Of a stretch of DNA of 11,784 nucleotides, positions 5,791 to 11,784 are shown piece by piece. The stretch's first letter is position 1; every line of letters begins with the position of its first letter. Both the position numbers and the translations under genes were made by a program. The DNA is from Bacillota bacterium (lineage in GTDB: Bacteria; Bacillota; Clostridia; Tissierellales; Sedimentibacteraceae). The DNA lies in assembly GCA_023425285.1 (NCBI GenBank), contig JAFACY010000245.1, positions 1-11,784 of the forward strand, read 5' to 3'. Under the pieces are notes generated by a model that worked only from the letters and a program-made list of their open reading frames with translations, ran no database searches and was not told the origin of the DNA.

Positions 5791-6171
5791 TTATCTTGTA
5801 AAGCTTATAAATCTTGTTCCCTGAAATTCCAGCGTTCCCGTATCTCCCTCAACCATCATTCCAAATTCGTTTGCGGGAGTTTCAAGCTCCATACGTTCTC
5901 CGTTAGTCATTTCAAAAGTCACGAAGTATCTGGTGCTGCTTGAGTAGTGGTTATGATTATCCCCATGGTTGTGGCTGTGATGTGATACATCATATCTTTT
6001 TGCTACTATTTTAGCTTCCACAGGTATTATCGGCTGCTTGTTATTTTTCATACTGACGGATATGTTTCTTATCATGGTAAATATTATTATCCCGAATACT
6101 AAAAAGAACATTATCGGAAATAATCCGAACATCATGTCAAATCCTCCGAAAGGGTCGTGAAAAGAGCTCAT
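5791..6171 (-). CDS. DUF2500 domain membrane protein with His-rich loop
   Basis: This 126-residue protein has one membrane helix (about 16-37), then a small beta-rich domain with VEAKIVAKRYDVSHH, STRYFVTFEM, GERMEL, EFGMMVEGDTG and LEFQGTRFISF. That strand order is the DUF2500 pattern. Between the first two strands there is a histidine cluster, six His within residues 64-75, which could bind a metal ion; function is unknown. SD GGAGG (complement of 6177-6181) lies in the 14-base gap after the transglutaminase gene, so both genes are very likely co-transcribed and may act at the same membrane face. Confidence 0.85.
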   Translation of the reverse strand: MSSFHDPFGGFDMMFGLFPIMFFLVFGIIIFTMIRNISVSMKNNKQPIIPVEAKIVAKRYDVSHHSHNHGDNHNHYSSSTRYFVTFEMTNGERMELETPANEFGMMVEGDTGTLEFQGTRFISFTR

Positions 6172-6185
6172 TTATGCCTCCATAT

Positions 6186-7901
6186 TTAATAAATTAAGAC
6201 TGTTTTGTCTTTATCATCCCATAAGACTGTCTTGTCTATTGCCTCACTTATGAATCTTAAAGGCACCATGATTCTGTCGTTCACTATTTTTGCCGGAGCA
6301 TCCAGAGAACTTTCTTCATTATTAATATATGCAATATTACTGCCGGCAGGAATCACTATTTTAGTACCCTCATATTCCACTATGGCTGAGCTTGCTCCTG
6401 CATCCCAGCTTACATTGCAGTTAAGTACTTCAAATACGGCTCTCAATGGTACCATCGTCCTGCCGTTTTCAATAAACGGCCATTGATTGATGGAACTGAA
6501 ATTTATATATTGGTCATAAACCTTTACGTTTACCGGATTGTCAGGTTTTTTGCTTGTTATAAATTCAAATGCATTTGAATTCAGAGCAGCTATTGATACT
6601 TCCTGCTGAAGCCCCTGAAATTCAAATATTAATTTATAGCTTCCGGGCTTTTTAAATGTCATTGTACCTTCATGTACGCTTATTCCTTCATGCTTGTACG
6701 GATATAGCAGTACATCCTTTGTTATATTGACCTTTTTATTGCCATACTTGGCATATACATTAAAATCGGCTTTTGTCGCAGTGTTGTAAACTCTGTTTGC
6801 AGATTCAAATTCAATGCTGTCCGGAGTCTCTTTATAGCTGATATATAAATTTAATATTTTATATTCGCCTGAAGCATCGGTCTTAAGCGGAGAATCATAG
6901 CTTATAATCGAAACATAATCATTCCTGAGAAGCCCCGACATCGCGGAATTTATAACATCCTGAGACACAGAATTCTGAACTCGGACTGAGATCTTAAGCG
7001 GGCGGTGCTTTATTTTGTATGTAAGAATATTTTTCAATTCATTTTCACTTTTTGCGGTGTTCACATCATCATATATGTCGAGACCTGTTTCCATAAGCAG
7101 CTTGTCATATGATAATTCTTTCAAAAGCTTATAATAGCTTTTATTTGCCGCAGGAATACTGAGATTTTCATCAATTATATGGTCTTCTGATATTTCGTTG
7201 TCCGTCAGCATGTAGTAGCTGTATAAAATTGTGTTGTTATCAGGCAATTGATCGTTCCAGGTGGCATCCAGATGGAACCAGTGACCGCTTAATTGAACCA
7301 TGTTCCATATATGCAATTCGGAATTTCCCATACCGGTAACTAACTTGACGGGAATATTAAGCTTGTTAAGCATATTGTAGGTTAACAAAGCGTAGCCGTT
7401 GCAAACGGATTTACCCTGAGTGAGCAGGTCATAATCGGAATAAAGCAATTTATTTTCATCATATTTACCGTTTAAAATTATGTAATCATGTACTGCCTTA
7501 ACCTTTTCATGGTCATTCATACCGGGTTTTATGATTTCAGATAATATGTTATCAATTTGTTTGTCCGCCTGAATTCTTTCTGTCTTAGTAATTATATAAT
7601 CAACAGTAACATTAATATTGCTTACTTTTTTTGTGCCCTCAATTTTCCATCCAACGGATTTTATATTGGAATTTAAATATGGGTCCTTGTCAACCGCATT
7701 TTTTAATATTTCTTCGATATTTTCCAGAGAGCCGGTATATTTTATATCGAATACTTCATTATATTCCTTCATCTGCTTGAACAATACATTTTCCAGCTCA
7801 TAAAAATTACTTGCGCTGTAATCAGCGGCATATGTATTCAGAGAAAAAAATGAAGCGGTTGTTATTAATGTGCTTAAGCAAATTGTTAAAAATCTTTTCA
7901 T
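6186..7901 (-). CDS. secreted transglutaminase-like protein with C-terminal stalk (copper amine oxidase-like) domain
   Basis: The protein has 571 residues, with a signal peptide (about 1-25, cut near TYA-AD). The transglutaminase-like core spans about 105-235 with the complete triad: C167 in KSVCNGYA, H197 in ELHIWNMV and D212 in HLDATWND. A middle region (about 290-440) is beta-rich and not recognised. The last 115 residues (about 457-571) are a 'copper amine oxidase N-terminal'/stalk module, with two MVPLR segments (483-487, 545-549) and WD motifs. Bacterial proteins of this kind work on or near the cell wall, as peptidases or crosslinkers; which one cannot be said. The module name does not imply copper or oxidase activity. 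SD AAGGAAGGTG precedes the ATG. It is the first gene of a two-gene unit with DUF2500. Confidence 0.88.
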   Translation of the reverse strand: MKRFLTICLSTLITTASFFSLNTYAADYSASNFYELENVLFKQMKEYNEVFDIKYTGSLENIEEILKNAVDKDPYLNSNIKSVGWKIEGTKKVSNINVTVDYIITKTERIQADKQIDNILSEIIKPGMNDHEKVKAVHDYIILNGKYDENKLLYSDYDLLTQGKSVCNGYALLTYNMLNKLNIPVKLVTGMGNSELHIWNMVQLSGHWFHLDATWNDQLPDNNTILYSYYMLTDNEISEDHIIDENLSIPAANKSYYKLLKELSYDKLLMETGLDIYDDVNTAKSENELKNILTYKIKHRPLKISVRVQNSVSQDVINSAMSGLLRNDYVSIISYDSPLKTDASGEYKILNLYISYKETPDSIEFESANRVYNTATKADFNVYAKYGNKKVNITKDVLLYPYKHEGISVHEGTMTFKKPGSYKLIFEFQGLQQEVSIAALNSNAFEFITSKKPDNPVNVKVYDQYINFSSINQWPFIENGRTMVPLRAVFEVLNCNVSWDAGASSAIVEYEGTKIVIPAGSNIAYINNEESSLDAPAKIVNDRIMVPLRFISEAIDKTVLWDDKDKTVLIY

Positions 7902-7928
7902 ACAATCACCTTCCTTACATCGTATCTT

Positions 7929-7956
7929 ATTATATACTTTTTTTGGAAAAAGTTAA
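7929..7956 (-). promoter_or_regulatory. promoter of the transglutaminase-DUF2500 unit
   Basis: On the minus strand, TTAACT (complement of 7951-7956) and TATAAT (complement of 7929-7934) are separated by 16 bases. The -10 is perfect and the -35 matches at four of six positions. The start site would be about 20 bases before the ATG, a short leader holding just the SD. Confidence 0.55.
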
Positions 7957-7971
7957 AGCTAATATTTAATA

Positions 7972-8000
7972 TTGAAAGACAAACAAAATTAATGTATTAT
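7972..8000 (+). promoter_or_regulatory. promoter of the HD-domain gene
   Basis: TTGAAA (7972-7977) and TATTAT (7995-8000) are 17 bases apart. Another -10-like TATAAT (8005-8010) lies just downstream but has no paired -35. The promoter is divergent from that of the transglutaminase gene, only about 15 bases between the two -35 boxes, so a regulator could affect both. Confidence 0.5.
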
Positions 8001-8039
8001 TGTGTATAATATTTTAAATTAAAATACCACTTTAATTAG

Positions 8040-8054
8040 ACGTAAGTTTTACGT
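8040..8054. repeat. ACGTAA/TTACGT inverted repeat in the HD gene leader
   Basis: ACGTAA (8040-8045) and TTACGT (8049-8054) are perfect complements separated by GTT. The repeat lies between the predicted start site and the SD (AAGGAG, 8068-8073). It could be a repressor operator or a small RNA hairpin. Evidence is symmetry and position only. Confidence 0.35.
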
Positions 8055-8078
8055 AAATAGTTCCCAAAAGGAGAAAAA

Positions 8079-8663
8079 ATGTGTAAAAAAATTTTAAACG
8101 AAATACTTTTAAGTCACAAACCTTCAGAAGGTATATATAAATTGTTGGAAACAGGTCAGATAAATGAGATAATACCCGAGTTGGTAAAGCTAAAGGGCTT
8201 TGATCAAAAAACACCCTATCATGACAAGGATGTGCTGGATCATACGATGGCTGTTGTGGATTCAACCGAACCGAGACTGACGTTGAGGATGGCTGCGCTG
8301 TTACATGATATATCCAAGCCGGATTGCTTTACAGTAGATGAAAAGTGCAGAGGACATTTCTACGGTCATCACATAAAATCCGCAGAGGAAAGTGAAAAAA
8401 TATTGAAACGCCTCGGATATGATGATGATTTTATTGAGGATGTCTGCATACTGATCAGATATCATTATATAAAGGACATTTCATCAAGCATCAAGGAAAA
8501 GGGTATAGATAAATTCATAGAATCTGTTGGAGAGCACAGAATTGATGATATGCTTAAGCTGGTGGTAGCTGATATGATGGGTAAGCCGGACAATACCGGA
8601 AATATGGAGGTTGTAAATAAATTAAGGGAATTGATAGAGCAGCATAAACAAAGCAGAAGGTAG
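8079..8663 (+). CDS. free-standing HD-domain protein resembling the C-terminal half of CCA-adding enzymes
   Basis: This 194-residue protein has the HD phosphohydrolase metal motif: H55 in LDHT, H76-D77 in LLHDISKP and H97/H98 in FYGHHIKSAEES. The segment EGIYKLLETGQINEIIPEL...GFDQKTPYHDKDVLDHT (17-56) and GHFYGH (92-97) closely match the region just after the catalytic head in bacterial class II tRNA nucleotidyltransferases and their HD extensions. The nucleotidyltransferase head itself is absent, and no trace of it lies in the 177 bases upstream. In E. coli the HD part of this enzyme has phosphatase and phosphodiesterase activity, so a nucleotide or RNA-end phosphohydrolase is plausible. The true substrate is unknown. 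SD AAGGAG (8068-8073). Confidence 0.82.
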   Translation: MCKKILNEILLSHKPSEGIYKLLETGQINEIIPELVKLKGFDQKTPYHDKDVLDHTMAVVDSTEPRLTLRMAALLHDISKPDCFTVDEKCRGHFYGHHIKSAEESEKILKRLGYDDDFIEDVCILIRYHYIKDISSSIKEKGIDKFIESVGEHRIDDMLKLVVADMMGKPDNTGNMEVVNKLRELIEQHKQSRR

Positions 8664-8676
8664 CTTTGCAGCTACC
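8659..8676. terminator. hairpin spanning the stop codons of two convergent genes
   Basis: GGTAGCT (8659-8665) and AGCTACC (8670-8676) form a perfect 7-bp stem with a TTGC loop. It includes the TAG of the HD gene and the final codons and stop of the minus-strand NagZ gene, which are only 8 bases apart. Neither strand has a strong T-tract after the stem, so it is a weak terminator at best and convergent transcripts may overlap. Confidence 0.45.
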
Positions 8677-9823
8677 TGAACAGTTTCATATAATATTTCC
8701 ATTTTAATATTCTGAGCACCGACTCATCAATCCTGTCCATGAGAATTTCTCCGGAGTTCACCGCATTTAATAATGTCTGAAAGCTGCTTTCAAAATCAGT
8801 TACTATGAGCATATCGTTGCCTGCGGTCACAGCCGTTACCTCAGGAGATAATTCTGCCCTGAGTTCTGATATGGCTTCCATTGATAAATCATCGGTCATA
8901 ACTATTCCCGTAAACTCCATGTCATATCTTAAAATACCCACAACATTTTTTGACAATGAAGCCGGAAGCTCGGGGTCAATTGCTTCAACGATGTTATGGG
9001 AAATCAATACACTTTCCGCGCCTGATTCGATACCTGCTTTAAAAGGTATAAAATCACTGCTTACAAATTGCTCAAAAGGACGGGTATCGGTTGCAGAGCC
9101 GGTATGTGTGTCAACGTTGTTGCCATAGCCGGGAAAATGCTTCAGGGATGAAGAAACTCCTTGCTTCTTTGCTGCTTCAACAACGGTTCTTACGTACGTT
9201 GCAGTTTCTTCGGCATCTTTTCCGAAGCTTCTTTCATATATGAAATCTGTCTCATCAACAGATACATCCGCAACAGGCGACAAATTTAAATTAATGCCCA
9301 GCTCAGATAAAAGTTCGGACTTCTTTACAGTATCTCTTTCAATTTCCTCATAACCTCCGTATTCATACAGCTCCTGAGGTGACTTGAATCTTTCATCAGA
9401 TAAGAGAGGATTTGAGCTTACTCTCACAACCGTTCCGCCCTCTTCATCGACTGCAATTACCATAGGTACTGTATTGTTGATCTGACAATAATTGATATTA
9501 TCTATAACCTCCTGCTTGCTTTTACCGGCAAAATCCCTTCCAAACATTATAAAACCGCCGGGTCTCATGGATAGATACAAATCCAGTTTATCAGCTTCAG
9601 GGTATCTTACCAGGAATATCTGACCTATTTTTTCCTCTGTGGTCATTTCCCTTAAAAGTCTTGCAGCCTGCTCGTTATATTCATGAAATAAGCTGCTATC
9701 CTCAGGTTCTTCCAGCTCAACCGGTGGACTTGGCTCCTCAACAGGAGGTGGACTTTTTGGTTCCTCTGCAGACACACATCCTGACAATAATAAAATTAAC
9801 ATACAAATAAATATTTTTTTCAT
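8672..9823 (-). CDS. nagZ: NagZ-type GH3 beta-N-acetylhexosaminidase, lipoprotein
   Basis: The protein has 383 residues. The N-terminus is a lipoprotein signal with lipobox LLSG-C16, so it should be anchored on the outer face of the membrane. A Pro/Glu-rich linker (about 20-45) is followed by a GH3 TIM barrel (about 50-380). Motifs: KIGQIFLV (65-72), VDEEGG (125-130), LSPVADV (181-187), KHFPGYG (228-234), the acid/base-type D238-T-H240 dyad that marks NagZ-type GH3 enzymes, and the nucleophile D311 in VMTDDLSM. NagZ enzymes remove N-acetylglucosamine from muropeptides in wall turnover. In Gram-positives they are secreted, as here. There is no second C-terminal domain like that of the longer B. 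subtilis enzyme. SD AGGAG precedes the start. The upstream gene ends in a terminator, so a promoter should lie in 9824-9880, but none is obvious. Confidence 0.9.
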   Translation of the reverse strand: MKKIFICMLILLLSGCVSAEEPKSPPPVEEPSPPVELEEPEDSSLFHEYNEQAARLLREMTTEEKIGQIFLVRYPEADKLDLYLSMRPGGFIMFGRDFAGKSKQEVIDNINYCQINNTVPMVIAVDEEGGTVVRVSSNPLLSDERFKSPQELYEYGGYEEIERDTVKKSELLSELGINLNLSPVADVSVDETDFIYERSFGKDAEETATYVRTVVEAAKKQGVSSSLKHFPGYGNNVDTHTGSATDTRPFEQFVSSDFIPFKAGIESGAESVLISHNIVEAIDPELPASLSKNVVGILRYDMEFTGIVMTDDLSMEAISELRAELSPEVTAVTAGNDMLIVTDFESSFQTLLNAVNSGEILMDRIDESVLRILKWKYYMKLFR

Positions 9824-9880
9824 TTTGCGCTCCTATAAGTGATGTTATTAATATTAACATATGGAGCTGATTTATTAAAT

Positions 9881-9912
9881 AAAAAAATGAGAGGATTTGG
9901 GGTTCCTCTCAT
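9881..9912 (-). terminator. intrinsic terminator of the stalk-domain gene (minus strand)
   Basis: Read on the minus strand, ATGAGAGGA (complement of 9904-9912) pairs with TCCTCTCAT (complement of 9887-9895) around an 8-base loop. The stem is followed by a T-run (complement of the A-run 9881-9886). It lies 12 bases past the stop of the 9925-11274 gene and separates it from nagZ. Confidence 0.9.
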
Positions 9913-9924
9913 AGTTGTAATAAT

Positions 9925-11274
9925 TTAATTAGATGGCAATTCCTCTCCAGAAGTTTCTTCGGTACCTGCTTCCGGATATAACTGCTCCAATGCTTCGCTG
10001 ATATCAGGGGCATTCAGTACTTCCTCAGGTATTTCAAAAGCTTCAGCCTGGTTAACGTTTAAAACGTTCATAGACATTGTTGCCTTCATAGTCTTTAACA
10101 TATCCAAAGCTTCCTTCGGCATTTCACCCATCAAATCGGTCATGCTGCTCATCACAAGCTGCATGATATTTCCTAAGTCCATCTCATATTTAACAATTTC
10201 CTTAGTTGCATCATCAACATAGATTATATACTTCATATCGCCAAAGCTTCCGCTTGCCAGTGCTTTCAGTGCTTCATAGCTTGCTTCTTCCTGCTCGTTT
10301 GTAGGAACAGGCATATTTTCAAGGCTTTCACCAAGTACATCCTTGAAGATATCTCCAGACATTGTGTACTCTAATCTTGAAAGAGTTTTGTCTCCATCCT
10401 TATACTTGCCGAAATATTTAACGTCCTTCGTGTATTTTTCAGTTATTTCTTTATTTTTTGCAATTGTTTCGTCATCATATTTCAGCAAATCGCCAAACAT
10501 TTCATTAGCAACTGTTTGTTTCATCCATGTGGTTTCACCGTTATTGTTCATTCCCATGTATTGAGTCATACCATTTTCATCCATTACCATGTACATGTTT
10601 AAAAATGGCTGGGTTATTTCCTGTCCCGCAACATTTACAATCATATCCGCGCTTATTTTTGCTTTCATAGGGTTAGTGAATAAAGTCATGTACATATTCA
10701 TTTTCATGTTCATAGTCTGAACACTGCCCGCTTCATCCGGTATGTCCAAAGAAATATCTACCTTAACATCGGCATCGTAGTTTTTCCACTCTGCGGATTT
10801 GCTGTTAGCTTCCATAAACATAGCCTTTGCATCAACAGGAGCTGTAGTTATAACTACGGTTTTTAAAGCGGCATCCCACTCAACGCTTGAACCGAAGGCT
10901 TCAATAACGGCTCTGATAGGAAGATATGTCCTGCCGTTAACTATTTTAGCCTGAGTGTCTGTAGCCTTTTGTTCTCCGTTTATCAATATGTATTTCTGGT
11001 CGATGGGAACCTCGACTTTAACACTGCCCTTTTCGGCAATTGCAATACGCTCATCAGTGTTCCATTCTACAGTTGCACCGTATGCTTCAAGAGCTTTTCT
11101 GAACGGAACAAGAGTCCTGCTGTTTTCATCAACGAAAGGATGTCCTGTTTCAGCGGTAAATTCAACATTTTCAGAATCGATAGCAACTACTATTTCGTTG
11201 CTTTGTGCAAATGCGGTTGCCGATGATAATACCAGCATCAGTATTAAGCTCAGTGTAAAAATTGTTTTTTTCAT
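9925..11274 (-). CDS. secreted stalk-domain protein with methionine-rich C-terminal domain
   Basis: The protein has 449 residues, with a signal peptide (about 1-23, AFA-Q). Residues about 28-145 are a 'copper amine oxidase N-terminal'/stalk module, recognised by RTLVPFRKALEAYGATVEW and GRTYLPIRAVIEAFGSSVEWD, the same paired pattern as in the transglutaminase protein. The rest (about 150-425) resembles the DUF6612/LppX-like lipoprotein fold by its repeated amphipathic strands, but that is a weak assignment. This part is unusually rich in methionine (about 30 Met in some 270 residues, with runs such as MNMKMNMYM) and has no cysteine. The acidic tail ends in GEELPSN. It is probably secreted and wall- or membrane-associated, with no enzymatic motif seen. 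SD TAGGAGGG. Single gene. Confidence 0.82.
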   Translation of the reverse strand: MKKTIFTLSLILMLVLSSATAFAQSNEIVVAIDSENVEFTAETGHPFVDENSRTLVPFRKALEAYGATVEWNTDERIAIAEKGSVKVEVPIDQKYILINGEQKATDTQAKIVNGRTYLPIRAVIEAFGSSVEWDAALKTVVITTAPVDAKAMFMEANSKSAEWKNYDADVKVDISLDIPDEAGSVQTMNMKMNMYMTLFTNPMKAKISADMIVNVAGQEITQPFLNMYMVMDENGMTQYMGMNNNGETTWMKQTVANEMFGDLLKYDDETIAKNKEITEKYTKDVKYFGKYKDGDKTLSRLEYTMSGDIFKDVLGESLENMPVPTNEQEEASYEALKALASGSFGDMKYIIYVDDATKEIVKYEMDLGNIMQLVMSSMTDLMGEMPKEALDMLKTMKATMSMNVLNVNQAEAFEIPEEVLNAPDISEALEQLYPEAGTEETSGEELPSN

Positions 11275-11310
11275 AAAATTCCCTCCTAAAAATTAACGTC
11301 TTAAGTAAAT

Positions 11311-11337
11311 ATTATATCATTGTTAAAAAGAAATCAA
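11311..11337 (-). promoter_or_regulatory. extended -10 promoter of the stalk-domain gene
   Basis: On the minus strand TGATATAAT (complement of 11311-11319) matches the extended -10 consensus exactly. A TTGATT (complement of 11332-11337) lies 15 bases upstream as a weak -35. The start site would be about 30 bases before the ATG. Confidence 0.55.
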
Positions 11338-11371
11338 TATAATATTTGAAAAAGTAATAAACATATAAAAT

Positions 11372-11400
11372 TTGACACAATCTGCATAGAGCATAATGAT
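11372..11400 (+). promoter_or_regulatory. candidate promoter for the DUF1858-DUF438 genes
   Basis: A perfect TTGACA (11372-11377) is followed after 17 bases by AATGAT (11395-11400), which matches the -10 consensus at four of six bases. The leader before the ATG at 11477 would be about 70 bases of AT-rich sequence. Other -10-like words nearby leave the exact start uncertain. Confidence 0.45.
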
Positions 11401-11476
11401 ATTTATATTTGTTTAATTTCATTATATTTAGGTATAACTATATATATGTGATATATTAATATTTTGAGGTGATTAT

Positions 11477-11704
11477 ATGAGCAAAGTTATTGATATTAAC
11501 AAAAGTGTATACGAACTGTGTAAGGAGTATCCTGAATTGCAGGAGGCATTGGCAGGCATTGGGTTTAAGGACATAACGCTGCCGGGAATGATCAATACTG
11601 CAGGAAGAATTATGACTCTTACAAAGGGGTCAAGGGCAAAGGGAATACCCATGGAAAAAATAAAGGAAGAATTAATCCAAAGAGGATTTGAAATTAAAGA
11701 ATAA
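11477..11704 (+). CDS. DUF1858 domain protein
   Basis: This 75-residue soluble protein consists only of the DUF1858 fold: the DINKSVYELCKEYPELQEAL start (6-25), the IGFKDI turn (28-33), LPGMINTAGRIMTL (35-48) and a last helix with VEKI-like KIKEELIQRGFEI (61-73). The domain also occurs at the N-terminus of ScdA/RIC iron-sulfur repair proteins and next to hemerythrin-type proteins, but has no proven activity alone. SD GAGGTGAT (11466-11473). The next gene starts 9 bases after the stop, so they form an operon, and that partner suggests a redox, nitric-oxide or iron-related role. This is inference. Confidence 0.88.
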   Translation: MSKVIDINKSVYELCKEYPELQEALAGIGFKDITLPGMINTAGRIMTLTKGSRAKGIPMEKIKEELIQRGFEIKE

Positions 11705-11713
11705 GGAGATATT

Positions 11714-11784
11714 ATGAGCGAACATATTAATAACAGGGAATACAGAAAAGAAATAATCAAGCAAATTATCAAGGAGCTTCATGA
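11714..11784 (+). CDS. DUF438 domain protein, 5' end only
   Basis: ATG at 11714 is preceded by a strong SD (AAGGAGAT, 11703-11710, overlapping the stop of the DUF1858 gene). The 23 complete codons (MSEHINNREYRKEIIKQ then IIKELH) match the typical start of DUF438 proteins, which open with NNREYR followed by a helix ending KELH. Full-length members usually continue with DUF438, a hemerythrin-like di-iron domain and a PAS domain; those parts lie beyond the window. DUF1858 followed by DUF438 is a common arrangement in Clostridia, which supports the call. Confidence 0.75.
   Translation, partial: MSEHINNREYRKEIIKQIIKELH

Noticed and set aside
6186..11274. Copper amine oxidase activity of the two stalk proteins
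   Set aside because: Only the small N-terminal-type module is present; the catalytic domain with its topaquinone tyrosine and copper histidines is absent from both.
10955..11296. 113- and 85-residue plus-strand frames over the stalk-domain gene
   Set aside because: They are antisense to conserved stalk-module motifs and have no SD.
1..11784. CRISPR array, insertion sequence or toxin-antitoxin/defence locus
   Set aside because: No regularly spaced direct repeats, transposase motifs or paired small toxin-like genes were found; all sizeable frames have ordinary cellular assignments.

Overview
The window looks like a chromosomal stretch from a low-GC, anaerobic Firmicute of the class Clostridia. 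The base composition is AT-rich and Shine-Dalgarno sequences of the AGGAGG type precede nearly every gene. It carries a T-box leader, two secreted proteins with 'copper amine oxidase N-terminal' (stalk) modules, and a DUF1858-DUF438 pair, all typical of that class. A Tissierellales/Sedimentibacter-like organism would fit, but the genus is a guess. I see no transposase, integrase, phage gene or CRISPR array.

Layout. 1-371: a tRNA-Arg(UCG) gene with its -10 box, then two inverted repeats, one of them a long nested hairpin. 372-1611: two small plus-strand envelope genes, a GlsB/YeaQ-type membrane protein with a terminator and a SanA/YdcF-like DUF218 protein, separated by 370 bases that hold a terminator hairpin and an extended -10 promoter. 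1658-4358: the best-regulated unit, with a consensus-like promoter, a complete T-box leader, a terminator, a YkvI-like multi-pass transporter and a glycerol-dehydrogenase-family oxidoreductase. 4401-5748: a PDZ/S41 C-terminal processing protease, closed by a bidirectional terminator. 5791-7901 (minus): a secreted transglutaminase-like protein with a C-terminal stalk module, followed 14 bases later by a DUF2500 membrane protein. 8079-8663 (plus): a free-standing HD domain resembling the C-terminal half of CCA-adding enzymes. 8672-11274 (minus): a NagZ-type GH3 lipoprotein and a secreted stalk-domain protein with a methionine-rich C-terminal domain, separated by a terminator. 11477-11784 (plus): DUF1858 and the first 24 codons of a DUF438 protein cut by the window end.

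How the parts fit. Much of the window is envelope-directed: Ctp protease, transglutaminase, NagZ, two stalk proteins, the SanA-like and GlsB-like proteins. They lie in separate transcription units. The transporter-dehydrogenase operon is the metabolic unit. Its T-box specifier reads most naturally as CUA (Leu), and the UGGU of the T-box bulge fits an A73 tRNA such as tRNA-Leu. After the T-box terminator there may be a second switch: a 13-codon upstream ORF whose SD would be the 3' arm of the terminator, and whose coding region covers one arm of a hairpin that masks the transporter's SD. That possible two-layer leader, and the unassigned substrate of the transporter/dehydrogenase pair, are the most interesting things here.
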